Assembly (NCBI GenBank): GCA_021234155.1
Contig: JAJEKV010000086.1
Span: 4,329,461 to 4,393,460, forward strand
Reading direction: 5' to 3'
Length of the DNA: 64,000 nucleotides
From: Isoetes taiwanensis
Taxonomy: Eukaryota > Streptophyta > Lycopodiopsida > Isoetales > Isoetaceae
Shown here: in pieces, positions 10,038-20,404 of the stretch
Layout: the number at the start of each line of letters is the position of its first letter
How positions within the stretch are numbered: position 1 is the stretch's first letter
The notes under the pieces: generated by a model
Told to the model about the DNA's origin: nothing
Databases searched by the model: none
The model's input: only the letters and a program-made list of their open reading frames with translations
Position numbers and translations under genes: made by a program

Positions 10038-11342
10038 ATGGAGGTCGCCGCAGCTATGTCGCCAGCTTACGCGACGGTTTCGACCCACAAATCCTTACCG
10101 GGGCTTGGCAAGGTAGGCATCCCTGCTATTCAATTTAGGTCTTCTTTCAACCCTACTCGCCTGATTGGATCCCCATTGTCGGACCCAAGCAGTATTTTTC
10201 TTTCGCACCTTCAACCTAGTAGGATTATCTCTGCAGCAGCAGCTGCTAGAGAAGATCCACCCCAACCCCTTCTGCCGGATTCAAAGGATGCCTTTGTTCA
10301 ATCTAAAAGGCTTATCTCTGCTGCAGCAGGTCGAGAAGATAAATCATCTATTATGGATGATGAGTATGAAAGGGCAAATGAGATAGAAAAAGCCAATGCT
10401 GCTCTTGAGATGTCCTTAATGAGTTGGACTGAGAACAAGCGCAAGTTTAATGGTCTGCTTAGGTTTTACATGGAAAAGGCTCTCAAGGTTTTTGGGAAAA
10501 GTGTAAGGGGTGAAGAGGTGGTTCATAGAGGGTTGTGGACCCTCTGCGAGAATTGTAAGAAAATGCTCTATATTAAATTTCTAAGACAAAACAAACGCAT
10601 CTGTGAAGAATGTGGATATCACATGCGAATGGGTAGTTCCGAAAGAATTGAGCTTCTTTTGGATCAGGGCACATGGCGTCCTTTGGATGAAGCCATGGTT
10701 GCCAAAGATGTCCTTAAGTTTTATGATAAGGATTCTTATGCAAATAGACTCTCCTTCTATCAGAAGGGAAGTGGTCTGACTGATGCTATTCAGACTGGTA
10801 TTGGAAGATTAAAAGGAACTCCTGTTGCACTTGGTGTCATGGATTTTCAATTCATGGGTGGCAGTATGGGTTCTGTTGTGGGTGAGAAGGTCACTCGGCT
10901 CATTGAACATGCTACCAAGGAGTCTATGCCAGTTATCATTGTTTCTTCTTCGGGAGGTGCTCGCATGCAAGAAGGAACATTAAGTTTGATGCAGATGGCA
11001 AAGATTTCATCTGCGTTGAATGTTCATCAAAAGGAGAAGAAGCTCCTCTATATAGTGATACTCACAAATCCTACTACTGGTGGAGTCACAGCTAGTTTTG
11101 GTATGTTAGGTGACATCAATATTGCTGAACCTAAAGCGTATGTGGCGTTTGCTGGAAAGAGGGTTATTGAAGAGACTTCAAGAAACAAAATATCATCATC
11201 TAAGGGTTTTCAGACAGCGGAAGCGGTGTTTGATGCTGGCTTAATTGACTTGATCGTTCCACGCAACCTTATGAGAGGATTGCTTGGTGAAATAATTGAG
11301 CTGTATAGTGCAGCTCCTTATAAAGCTAAGCAGGCCTGCTGA
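10038..11342 (+). CDS. accD: Nuclear-encoded acetyl-CoA carboxylase carboxyltransferase beta subunit (plastid-targeted)
   Basis: A single uninterrupted ORF of 434 aa. Residues 1 to about 120 are rich in Ser, Ala and Arg with few acids in the first 60, as expected for a chloroplast transit peptide. Residues 165-434 are the AccD core: a four-cysteine zinc ribbon (C170, C173, C189, C192), then [15 protein letters not shown] near 266, [10 protein letters not shown] near 304 and [11 protein letters not shown] near 345, the acyl-CoA and carboxybiotin binding region. AccD with AccA forms the carboxyltransferase of the heteromeric plastid ACCase, which makes malonyl-CoA for fatty acid synthesis. The gene is normally in the plastid genome. 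Here it lies among nuclear retrotransposons with an added N-terminus and no flanking plastid genes, so a functional nuclear transfer is the best reading. The first ATG (10038) is used because it opens the targeting-like region. Confidence 0.92.
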   Translation: MEVAAAMSPAYATVSTHKSLPGLGKVGIPAIQFRSSFNPTRLIGSPLSDPSSIFLSHLQPSRIISAAAAAREDPPQPLLPDSKDAFVQSKRLISAAAGREDKSSIMDDEYERANEIEKANAALEMSLMSWTENKRKFNGLLRFYMEKALKVFGKSVRGEEVVHRGLWTLCENCKKMLYIKFLRQNKRICEECGYHMRMGSSERIELLLDQGTWRPLDEAMVAKDVLKFYDKDSYANRLSFYQKGSGLTDAIQTGIGRLKGTPVALGVMDFQFMGGSMGSVVGEKVTRLIEHATKESMPVIIVSSSGGARMQEGTLSLMQMAKISSALNVHQKEKKLLYIVILTNPTTGGVTASFGMLGDINIAEPKAYVAFAGKRVIEETSRNKISSSKGFQTAEAVFDAGLIDLIVPRNLMRGLLGEIIELYSAAPYKAKQAC

Positions 11343-12314
11343 AGTATTTTCTGATTGCAAGTTCTCAGTAAGTTATCTGAGGGTCTTTTCTGGTAGTGGA
11401 TCAGGGGCAGGCCTTCCAAGTAAAAATAAGTTCATATTTTGTCATTTAAAAGACCTATTTATTCTTTGTAGATCACAGTTTTATTGTGAGATTATACATT
11501 TCTCTTCCATTATTTTGCTAATCTTTGCAGACCAAATGTGAATGCCATATCTTTGCAGTTTTGCTTTGTGCTGCTGTGAAAGTTCCAGTTATATATCTGA
11601 AGCAGAATTTATAGTAACAAAGCTGATAAGTTTCTCATATCCGAGTGGATGTTAACATATGTGTTGTCAATTATTTGCTACTATCTTGCTTTCAGAATAC
11701 AGAACAAATGACTATTTTTCACAAATTGTCTAGTAGTAAAAACGTATTGAAGTCTTGGATGCATCAGGAAAAATGGCGCTAGATTGCTGTACAATCTATG
11801 CTAAAGCATTCATCATATATGGAGGTTATATTTCAGTAAAGAGTGCAAACTGTTTGCCAAGCGATGCCAAGCCAGAGGTAAATATTGGCAAAAAGAGTTT
11901 AAGGCTTCAAGAAGCCCCATCTGAGATTAGACTTTGTTTTTTATTTTGATCTGACCGTCATTCATATCAACTGCTTTGGTTTTTGCATGGCCCACAATTA
12001 CGTGCCAACGTTCCTTGTGGTAAAGCTTCCTCACATGCAGCTGCAAATGCGAGTCAAAAACACTAAAGAATAAAAACACAAGGAAATCAACACTAATTTT
12101 TCAAGTTCACCCAAGGCTAAGAGAAAGGCTTTATTCTGGGAGGGAGGCTGACTCGCGGAGCGCGGAGGCCTGCTTGACCTCCCAGACAAAAACCCACGGG
12201 GCCTTTCACCTAACGTAAACACTGCCTTGGGTATTTTCAGCGGTTGATGCAATTGATTTGAAGAGTTGCGATTTGAATAGAGATCGGAATGTTGAGTAAA
12301 AGAAGTTGAATTAA
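11343..12314. other. 3' flank of accD, no gene seen
   Basis: Contains the presumed accD 3' UTR and intergenic sequence. Short ORFs here lack family features. An imperfect inverted repeat with TGGGAGG/CCTCCCA arms at about 12138-12184 may be a small MITE remnant. Confidence 0.3.
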
Positions 12315-12335
12315 ATAAGGTTTACTGTAGAGGTT
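12315..12335. repeat. Left 21-bp direct repeat of the HUH element
   Basis: Identical over 21 bases to 14973-14993. It begins ATAAGG and ends GAGGTT. The sequences outside the pair do not match, so the repeats mark the element boundaries or a target duplication. Confidence 0.8.
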
Positions 12336-12635
12336 CATATGATTTCGGGTGAAGGTTGGGGATAGGGATAATGTTTTTTTTAGTGGCTTTTTGTGTCAAT
12401 GGTTGTTTTTGTTGCATGCGTCTCCTTTTTTTGTTAGTTTCTCTTTTTTTGTTAGTTTCTCTCTAGGTTTTCGGGGGACAGGGGCCGGATTCATGCATGT
12501 GGCCCCTGTTCTATTCTGGTAGTTCCTGGTCTGCGGGATGTGGCTGGCTAGGATTGATGCGTGGCTGGGGAAGCAGTGGCCGTTCACATGGGCGTGCTTT
12601 GAGAAGGCTCGGGAGCAGTATAAGATCTATAGTGG

Positions 12636-14036
12636 TTGATTGTTTTTGTGTCCTTCTCTGAGTTATGGCAGCCGAATCAGTGTGTCCTGCAGGTAGAGAC
12701 CTTGTGTGAGTGTTTGATCGCCATGTTTTTGAGGAGGTTGGCCAGGCAGGTGTCGGGCAGGGGCAGGGGCAGCCTCGATGCTGAGGGGAGGCCTGCTGAG
12801 AGTAGCGCTGTTGCAGAATGCAGGAGTTTGTGGCAGGGGTTTAAACTGTCAGAGGATTCCAATTTCCATGGAAGTACATTCGTAGAGCAGCCAGAACCCC
12901 TTGTGGCAGGTACAGGCAAGGGGAAGGAGTTGGAGGCAGGTGGGAAGGATGGAAGTGCAGATAAGAGTTGGCAATTTGTAGAGTGTCTTCGTTTGTTTGA
13001 AGACAGGGGGCCAGGGAAACAGAATTTCGGAGGGAAGAAGCCTGTGCTACCAAAGAAAGTTGTGGCCAGGGGAGGTAGAACTAAGAGGCCGAGGTTGAAT
13101 TCGGGTGAGGCTAGAGATGAGCCTTCTTCTATTGATATCAGTGTGACAGTGAGTGTGGGCGGTGTTGACGTGTGGGAAGCCTTGTACGTTTCAGTCTGTA
13201 GGTTCCTGGAGAAGGAATGCACCTCCGGGGTAGTGAGCCAGGAACGGGGGTCTGAGTTGGACCACCTTCACATTCAGTGCGTTCTTAGAGTTGCAGCAGC
13301 CAGTCTGAGCACCCCGTCTATGGTGAATGTGAGAATAAAGAAATATCTTGGCTGGGACACTCACAAGCCAGCCGGAGGAGTGATATTATGCAAAGCGCTC
13401 AAAGATACCAAATTACATTGCTATGAAGGCATGATTGGCTACTGCCTCAAGGATCTTGGTAAGATGCATTTTAGATATCATGTCAAGAACGTTAGCGCAG
13501 AGCAGATCGCCAGGGGCAAAGATCTCTACGCACTCTATGGTGCAGGTGACATTAAATCCTGTGTCACTTTGGACAATCGAAACCTGCTAGCAAGGGCGTC
13601 CCATTTTGTTGCATATCATGGGAAAAGGCAGATTAGTGCATCACTGGAGCAGGCTGTAACCGCCATGTTGAGGACGAGTAAATTCGTTTTGAGCAGTGCA
13701 TGGGTCCTCCCCATGAACTGTGCATTCATATCCCAGCAACGAGTTGAGGCAGCGTGGAGGCTGACCTTAAATCCAGGGTCTGCTTCAATCAAGGATGTCC
13801 GATCAGTCATTTTTGGCACCCCACCTGGAGTTGTGCCGATTGAGCGCATTGGCAAGAGGAGGAGAAGGATTTGGGATGACCTTGCAAATGATGCTGACAG
13901 TAGTGATGATGAGGCTGTTGTGGCAGCATTTAGGGATGAGAATGTCCCCATAGACGCCCCTGCTCCTGCCCTTTATGATCCCTGGCCAGAGTTTATTCCT
14001 GTGAATTCGGGAGATAGGACTCTTGATGTAGACTAG
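12636..14036 (+). CDS. HUH (Rep-type) endonuclease-like protein
   Basis: An open frame of up to 466 aa. Translation more likely starts at the inner ATG at 12723 (M-F-L-R-R-L). Residues 30-165 are low-complexity and basic. The probable catalytic domain follows: a beta strand S-I-D-I-S-V-T-V near 166, the metal-binding H-L-H at residues 210-212 (after E-R-G-S-E-L-D), and G-M-I-G-Y-C-L-K-D, with nucleophile candidate Y269 and K272. This H-x-H then Y-x-x-K order is that of Rep-type nickases, and the G-M-I-G-Y-C-L-K-D block fits the Replitron type. The C-terminus is acidic (D-S-S-D-D-E) after a basic R-R-R-R patch. There is no recognisable helicase domain, so it is not a Helitron protein. The whole domain is open, so the element may be young. 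Confidence 0.6.
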   Translation: MIVFVSFSELWQPNQCVLQVETLCECLIAMFLRRLARQVSGRGRGSLDAEGRPAESSAVAECRSLWQGFKLSEDSNFHGSTFVEQPEPLVAGTGKGKELEAGGKDGSADKSWQFVECLRLFEDRGPGKQNFGGKKPVLPKKVVARGGRTKRPRLNSGEARDEPSSIDISVTVSVGGVDVWEALYVSVCRFLEKECTSGVVSQERGSELDHLHIQCVLRVAAASLSTPSMVNVRIKKYLGWDTHKPAGGVILCKALKDTKLHCYEGMIGYCLKDLGKMHFRYHVKNVSAEQIARGKDLYALYGAGDIKSCVTLDNRNLLARASHFVAYHGKRQISASLEQAVTAMLRTSKFVLSSAWVLPMNCAFISQQRVEAAWRLTLNPGSASIKDVRSVIFGTPPGVVPIERIGKRRRRIWDDLANDADSSDDEAVVAAFRDENVPIDAPAPALYDPWPEFIPVNSGDRTLDVD

Positions 14037-14058
14037 ATACTGGCTCTACATTTCTACC

Positions 14059-14505
14059 TTGCATGTTAATATTGTGAATCTTGGTGTTTTTGTAGGTGTG
14101 GTAATCAATCAGGATGGTGTGGCTGGTGTTGGTGACAGTGGTCTTCCTCGGGAGATCATAAACGTAGATAGTGAATCAGATGCTGAATCGGCAGCGGACT
14201 TGCAAAGTTGCAATGTAAATAATGCTCCTGGGAAGGGGTCTGAATGTTTCCATCTCCATGTTGACGTGGAGCTGCTGTCAAAGGAGGTGCTTCGTGCAAT
14301 TAAAGATGCCAAAGACAGCCTTTGCAATAGCCTGCAGCACATACAGGATGCTCTTGAATGCTTAGAGATGGAAGATCTGAAGATTTCGTTGAGGCAGCGA
14401 AGGTGTTTTCGAGGTCATGTGAATCTGCTCAAAGGGATCCTTGTGCGCCATCTCAATGCATTAGATCGCATGGCAGCTAGGCATCCTGGGACTATGCAGA
14501 CCTGA
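14059..14505 (+). CDS. Second ORF of the HUH element, coiled-coil protein (function unknown)
   Basis: A 148-aa frame. It begins after a possible splice acceptor (TTTTTGTAG at 14087-14095), so the real first residue is uncertain. The nearest GT donors in the upstream ORF do not give a matching phase, so I do not join the two. An acidic region (D-S-E-S-D-A-E-S) is followed by a helical region from about residue 70 with heptad-like leucines (L-L-S-K-E-V-L, C-L-E-M-E-D-L). The acidic C-terminus of ORF1 followed directly by this frame suggests one gene. Confidence 0.4.
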   Translation: MHVNIVNLGVFVGVVINQDGVAGVGDSGLPREIINVDSESDAESAADLQSCNVNNAPGKGSECFHLHVDVELLSKEVLRAIKDAKDSLCNSLQHIQDALECLEMEDLKISLRQRRCFRGHVNLLKGILVRHLNALDRMAARHPGTMQT

Positions 14506-14935
14506 GGATCTGTGGTCGCTTTGGGATGGGTGGACTTGTGTTGCAGTGTTGCTCTCCTTTTGGTTTTCTCAGTTTTGTTCTGTAAATGGTGGGTTGTGTT
14601 GCAGACGACTCCTTCCTGGTCGCCATGCTGTCAGGGGCAGCATAGTCTTGTCTTGGTGCCTATGATGTTAAAGGCATCGTGGTTTTGTTGTGCACACGGT
14701 CAGTGTGCTTGACATGTTGTCAGGGACAGGATCGGATTCTGTCATCATCTTCTCTTATAATATAAAAGTCCTTTTGTTCATATTCTGTCAACAATTAGTA
14801 CTGTTGTATTCCACTCACATTCGTGCATATGTTCATGGTTAATTTACTGGTTTTTGGATCTACTGTTGTATTGCAGTTGTATTTTCCTTGTATTCATGTG
14901 CAATCCAATGGTTGTGGTTTTTGTTTTCCAATGGT

Positions 14936-14958
14936 TTATGGCTTAAAAAAAGCCATAA
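14936..14958 (+). terminator. Hairpin near the 3' end of the HUH element
   Basis: Perfect 9-bp stem TTATGGCTT/AAGCCATAA around a loop of five A. It stands just inside the right direct repeat, where rolling-circle transposons carry a 3' hairpin that marks the end of strand transfer. Confidence 0.5.
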
Positions 14959-14972
14959 GGTTACAGATAGCC

Positions 14973-14993
14973 ATAAGGTTTACTGTAGAGGTT
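14973..14993. repeat. Right 21-bp direct repeat of the HUH element
   Basis: Exact match to 12315-12335. A related partial unit (AGCCATAAGGTTA) precedes it at 14951-14962. Confidence 0.8.
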
Positions 14994-16800
14994 AAAGAAG
15001 AGTAAATCTTGGATGCTCAATTCTGTAACGGACCTAGCACCAACATTAAGATGTAAGTAATGTTGCCATAATATGAGAGTGCATTTTCAATGGTAAAATA
15101 AATGATTATGCGCTAGGAATACATGCATGCAATGTGTCCATGCATGCAAGGTCATTGTTAGGTTATATAAGCGCAACAATATTATTCTTGATTTCTTAGG
15201 AAGGAGTTTTCCATGGGAAAGAAGCCTTCTTTGTTGTGGTGGATGCGCTTGCATCAGATTGATCAGAATTGAGCCGAGGAGAATGAGCAAAGTATTTTCA
15301 GATGGGGGTTAAGTCTTACACCTGGGGTTCTTGTGATGTCTATGTTTTGGTTGACGTAATTTTGGAAAACTTAATGAGCTTTGATGATGGTTTGTAGATT
15401 TAATGGATTGAGGCATGATCTGAATTTAATTAACATAATCAAAGATAAATTCTTGAATGTAAAAGAGTAGGAAAAATAGTGCTTTTAGATATCATCTGTG
15501 GTTTTTATGTAATCATATAGTAGAGATTGATTCTGAATAGCTGAGAAATTGATGAGTTAAACATATAATTGTATTACGGTTGGATGATGTTATTAAATTA
15601 TCTTAGGTTGTTGGTCCTTGAAAGTATATCATGTCGGTGATTTAATTGTTCTAGGATCATGGGATCATACTTACTATTGTCAATGTAGCGTCTTGCTAAT
15701 GTTTGCATTTAATTAAAGGAATTATGATTTATCATATATCTCTGATTTGGTTGGCTTAGTAAAGTATAATTATGCGTGCATGGATTATTGTTAAAAACAT
15801 GTCTTATGGGATGTATCATGGTGTGGTTGGTTACCCACTAATATGGCATTATGATTTGCTACACAATTTGGTTGACATTGAGAATCTCTTGTTGGAATAT
15901 GCTATTTTTATGCGAAGTGCTATAATAGTATTGGAATGGTTATTGCACAGTGATATGTGAATGGTTTATTTAGAACATCGGGCGTTAGTACCTTAGGGTA
16001 CAATGTCTTGCACAGTTAAATGGTCCTCCAATGCTGGACGTAGCGTGGATGGGTGTGTACACACGTGGTTTACCCCGCCTCTATGTCACTGGCCTGATCA
16101 GTCGAGTTGACCATGCTCAGACCCAGAGGAATATTGGTTGTTGTCTATGTTGCCATGGTTGCTAAGTTGTTATTATATTAATTGGGATGTCTTGCATTGA
16201 ATTGCAATGGTTGTAGTATGTAGTAGCTATTCATGGGTAAATTGGGCATTGTGGGACATGCTTGTATGGATTACTAACTTGAGTTTCAGGGGCGAGGCTA
16301 CGGTAAGGTTAAGTTATTGTTTTTGGATGGATGCATTATGTTGTTGATGCCTAGGCATGTCCTAGAACCTCGATCCCCATTTAGTCCCTGTGACTAACCC
16401 CATTGTTGATGGTGTAAAGACGTGCAAGAGGCTCTGGAGTGTAACTAAGCTTTGGGATTGGATTGCAAATAAACAAACTTGTTGATTATCACAAGAACTG
16501 GGTTGAAATTATAATTGCTAAGTTCATGGATGTAGTGTGAGAATATTATTATTGCTTATGGGGGAATAGTTTTTGGGACCTTGGAACATTGATATAAAGA
16601 TTAAATTCTTTACCTAAGTGTTATGGTTGCGGATGCATGAGTTAATTTCTCAAGTTTTTAAGCTTAAGTAGATCCAATGCTCGAGATTGATGGGATCTCC
16701 AGTTACTATAAAGGTTAACTGGCCAGGCCCGTCACAAATTCTCTTGGATTGAAAGTGCGCCACCTATCATGATCTGATTGGAAGCCTGGGCTGAAAATAG
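14994..16800. other. AT-rich stretch without identified genes
   Basis: No ORF of interest. The block 15960-16740 has the look of an LTR or promoter (a GC-richer patch around 16060-16130, and an end reading CCCGTCACA near 16727-16735). I found no partner copy in the window, so it is not called as an LTR. Confidence 0.25.
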
Positions 16801-16819
16801 CCCAAGCGGTTTTTACGTT

Positions 16820-17275
16820 ATGTGAAATGGAAGGGGGCATTCTCGCCAGCACCCTGACCTGCAGAATCCGGTCGCACCCCAAGGTGCTAGAAAGAATGCC
16901 TGACTCCTTTCTATTACACTATGTCAAGGTAAGCTTGATCGGATTCTGCAGGTTTTGTTGAGGCAATTTGTCATTCTGCAAAAGAATGATCCAAGAAACT
17001 GACGAAAGGCTCATCCACTGACCTTGACGTGATGTGGAAGGGAAAGGGGGAGGGCATTCTTGCCAGCCCCCGGACCTGCTGAATCCGGGAGCGCCGTTGA
17101 GCCGCGACTGAATTTTGCAGGCCAGGGTGCCATTGCAAGAATGCCCGGCCCCTTTTTCCACGACGTCAAGGTAAGAGGTTACTAGATTCTATAGGTTTTG
17201 TTGCAGCCACTTTTTATTCTTGATGAGAATGATCCAACAAACAAATGGACGAAGACCCACTTACCTTGACGTATC
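16820..17275. repeat. Fold-back repeat region with two tandem units
   Basis: Units at about 16922-17032 and 17164-17275 each start with GTCAAGGTAAG, carry a GGTTTTGTTG core and an AATGATCCAA(G/C)AAAC block, and end with CCTTGACGT, the reverse complement of their start. Between them, GGCATTCTTGCCAGC-like and GCAAGAATGCC strings form further inverted repeats. It looks like a fold-back or MITE-type element. No coding capacity. Confidence 0.55.
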
Positions 17276-17329
17276 ATGTACTAGCACTTTTAAATTTCAT
17301 CTTCACCAAACTAGTTCTATATTAGATGG

Positions 17330-17452
17330 AAACTTTTGGAGGCAGTTTGTTTTATATATGAACAAATATAATCTACGTTGAAAATAGATGGGAAATTTTG
17401 TAGGTGGTTTGGTTTATATATGAACAAATATAATCTATGTTAAAAATTTATA
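17330..17452. repeat. Tandem duplication of about 65 bp
   Basis: Two adjacent units share GATGG-AA-TTTTG and TTTATATATGAACAAATATA, followed by ATCTA(C/T)GTT. Confidence 0.6.
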
Positions 17453-17505
17453 GCATTGAACATTTATGCATAACTAGTACTTTATATAAGAAAAACCTAC
17501 TCGTA

Positions 17506-18272
17506 TGTGACGAGCCTGCCGAGTTGACCCTCCAGGCAACTCGGATCTTGTCAAAGCTTGCACATTCTAGCTTGTTAATGGTGGTGAAGAATTGAATCTT
17601 CCTTTTGCACAATTGAAACTTAAACCATTACTAGAAATCCATCCTCACTGAGATGCAATATATTCCCACTATCCATCAAGAATGCAAATTCAAAGGATTT
17701 ATTATCCACAATACTCTCAATGTAATAACACTGCTAAGCAAGCTAAACAAAAGCTTTTTAACTCCAGATCACAACCACGATCCTCAGCTACATTGCCATG
17801 CAACCACTGCCTTGCTTGTTCACTGCACATGCCTCACTGGGGTTAGTCCTTGTGACTAAGTGGGGATCCCTGGCTGCCCCTGCATGCATGAAAATACTCT
17901 GGAAATATTGGATAAGCACAAACACAAATGGAAAATCCTACGTGAGTACAATGCCAAAACAATGAAAACATAATCCAATGAATACCAAACATGAGCATCA
18001 AAAGCAAAGAACATACCCAAAATACCCAAACCATCATGACATAATAGCTCCGGGGTGGGAAGCTCAGCCAGCCTACATGCAGGCCTTGTTAGCAGAGAAA
18101 TGCCCAGCCAGCTCACATTCTGAGCCCTGTTGGCGGAGTTGGTGGGGTGAACCTCGTATGCGCATACCCTTGCTTATGTGCATGCTGCATGCATGCCTCA
18201 TGTACGTATGCAACTCATGTATGTACCATGCACAATTACGTATATTAGACCATAGGGGCCAGGACCGTTTCA
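17506..18272 (-). repeat. TRIM left LTR (3' LTR)
   Basis: 767 bp, with minus-strand ends TGAAACGG...CGTCACA. It carries about 25 bp not in the partner, around 18055-18110, which contains AGCCAGC duplications. Confidence 0.88.
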
Positions 18273-18590
18273 GTCCCCCCTTCTAAAAATTAACCCATGT
18301 CCTCATGGGCCGATCACAGATCTAAGCACTTATCGAATCCATCAGAACTATCATGATCATGTATACTCCAAACTTATACAAGAAAATCTGTATCTCAACA
18401 TCGTCGAAAGTTGCTTCTATTGCTTACATGGAGAATTCTTCCTTAGCACCTTCATGCTAACCCCCTCTAGATACTGCTCCTCGCTCTGAGGATACCATCT
18501 ACTGATGTCTCTGAAAGAAAAACCATTAGCATCACAATGGCACAACCAAACAAGTCAACTCTAAAGATCCAACATTGCTCTGATACCAAC

Positions 18591-19332
18591 TGTGACGAGC
18601 CTGCCGAGTTGACCCTCCAGGCAACTCGGGATCTTGTCAAAGCTTGCACATTCTAGCTTGTTAATGGTGGAGAAGAATTGAATCTTCCTTTTGCACAATT
18701 GAAACTTAAACCATTACTAGAAATCCATCCTCACTGAGATACAATATATTCTCACTATCCATCAAGAATGCAAATTCAAAGGATTTATTATCCACAATAC
18801 TCTCAATGTAATAACACTGCTAAGCAAGCTAAACAAAAGCTTTTTAACTTTAGATCACAACCACGATCCTCAGCTACATTGCTGCATCCGTGCAACCACT
18901 GCCTTGCTTGTTCACTGCATATGCACTCACTGGGGTTAGTCCTTGTGACTAAGTGGGGATCCCTGGCTGCCCCTGCATGCATGAAAATACTCTGGAAATA
19001 TTGGATAAGCACAAACACAGATGGAAAATCCTACGTGAGTACATTGCCAAAACAATGACAACATAATCCAATGAATACCAAACATGAGCATCAAAAGCAA
19101 AGAACATACCCAAAATACCCAAACCATCATGACATATAGCTCCGGGACAGCCTACATGTAGGCCCTGTTAGTTCACATTCCGAGCCCCGTTGGCGGAGTT
19201 GGTGGGGTGAACCTCGTATGCGCATACCCTTGCTTATGTGCATGCTGCATGCATGCCTCATGTACGTATGCAACTCATGTACGTACCATGCACAATTACA
19301 TATATTAGACCATAGGGGCTAGGACCGTTACA
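18591..19332 (-). repeat. TRIM right LTR (5' LTR)
   Basis: 742 bp, with minus-strand ends TGTAACGG...CGTCACA, next to the primer binding site. Small indels against the left LTR show that time has passed since insertion. Confidence 0.88.
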
Positions 19333-19739
19333 TCGTATAACTTTGAATCAAGAAAAATACTTAAGACATGATTTTAATATGGGTCATAGACCCTTGAGTA
19401 TTTGGTGTGGTATCATAACTTTTTAATTTGGACTGAATTTTTTGGTTCTATTGTAGGATTTTTGTTACACATTGGTCCATATGTCTAAAATTCAACACAC
19501 TTTTTCTAGTTATACCATTAATGGCTTACTTACCTAACGCTGCACAACAAATTTAACACATACATAAACAAAACAATTGCATTTACACTATGCACATAAA
19601 CAAGAAGAACCTTTTGGTTTCAAGCACAAAACTATCACATCAATTGATAAACCAAAGAGAGTATGACAGAAATGCTATTGGGTCAACATTCTAAGAATGA
19701 ACGCGCATTATATAAAAGTATGTCCAGTTATTCACATAA

Positions 19740-20404
19740 TTATTATTATTTTCTTTTGGAAGGCCGACAAACTTTATTCACCAATCAAAACAAATACAAC
19801 AAAATACAATGCAGAGACATGAGTGCAACCCTAGTGGACAAGCTAATCCAACTGAGCACAAACACTTCTCTATGTATAAGAGTTAAAATAAAGGTAAGAC
19901 TTCTTTAATCAATACCTTCTTCTCTTGATCAAGGGAAGAACAATTACAAGCCATAACAATTTTATCCAACATTTACTGAAGAAGATGCTTATTTACAGTG
20001 TGCATGCCATAGTAAGCAACATTTATTGGCTAGCTCAAGAAGTCCAAAAAGGGTTAACAACCATACCCACACACACAAGAAAAATCAGTGCTCAATAGTC
20101 TCAACCCTTTGCTTACATAAAGTGTATAGAGCTTTAAAACCTGATAATGAGATTTATGAACCAACCTATTGACTCTAGGACATCTATGAATTACCTTTCA
20201 CCATAGAATTGCCACCTTAGGATGGAGTAACTTATCCCACACCCATGTCCAAACAATTTTCCACTGTGGCCGAGGAACTTGAGGATGCCACCTATTAGGT
20301 GGAGGCAAGGTTTCATAATCCAGAAGCACTTTGTACACAAAAAAGACGAAACGCTCTGCCTTAATACCCTGTTGCCCTTCAGTGACCGAGTATAAGCTTA
20401 GCAC
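19740..20404 (-). pseudogene. 3' end of a LINE (zf-RVT region)
   Basis: Minus-strand frames 20404-20198 contain W-K-I-V-W-T-W-V-W and H-P-K-V-A-I-L-W. Further on, in another frame, comes C-K-Q-R-V-E-T-I-E-H, the zinc-binding C-terminal region of plant LINE reverse transcriptases. A GAATAAAG polyadenylation-like string is followed by an A/T-rich tail at 19740-19760. The RT core is absent, so this is a 5'-truncated copy. It directly abuts an LTR fragment at about 20405. Confidence 0.6.

Larger units (their letters stand above)
12315..14993 (+). mobile_element. Candidate Replitron-like HUH rolling-circle transposon
   Basis: The element is bounded by a perfect 21-bp direct repeat (12315-12335 and 14973-14993). 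Inside are an HUH endonuclease-like ORF (12636-14036) and a second ORF (14059-14505). A 9-bp-stem hairpin (14936-14958) lies 14 nt before the right repeat, as expected for the 3' end of a rolling-circle element. The direct repeat may be a long target duplication or part of the termini. Replitrons are a described eukaryotic group with single-tyrosine HUH enzymes, and the assignment is from motifs. Confidence 0.6.
17506..19332 (-). mobile_element. TRIM (miniature LTR retrotransposon), complete
   Basis: Two LTRs (17506-18272 and 18591-19332), very similar over ~740 bp, enclose only 318 bp with no coding capacity. A perfect 5-bp target duplication TCGTA flanks it (17501-17505 and 19333-19337). 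On the minus strand, TTGGTATCAGAG follows the right LTR (18578-18590), the initiator-Met tRNA primer site. A purine run (AGAAGGGGGGACT) precedes the left LTR. The ends are TG...CA. Without gag or pol it must be moved by proteins of another element. Confidence 0.9.

Noticed and set aside
9929-10138. 69-aa ORF overlapping the accD start
   Set aside because: Overlaps accD in another frame, ends inside it and has no family features; at most an upstream ORF in the leader.
10038-11342. Recent plastid DNA insertion (NUPT)
   Set aside because: No adjacent plastid genes; the sequence is diverged from typical plastid accD and has an in-frame targeting-like extension.
12677-13222. 181-aa minus-strand ORF opposite the HUH gene
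   Set aside because: Low-complexity antisense shadow, rich in Ser, Pro and Leu.
12636-14036. Integrated geminivirus Rep
   Set aside because: The H-x-H and Y-x-x-K motifs fit Rep enzymes broadly, but there is no helicase domain and element boundaries are visible, so a Replitron-like transposon fits better.
15960-16740. Solo LTR ending in GTCACA
   Set aside because: No second copy, no target duplication and no clear TG start.
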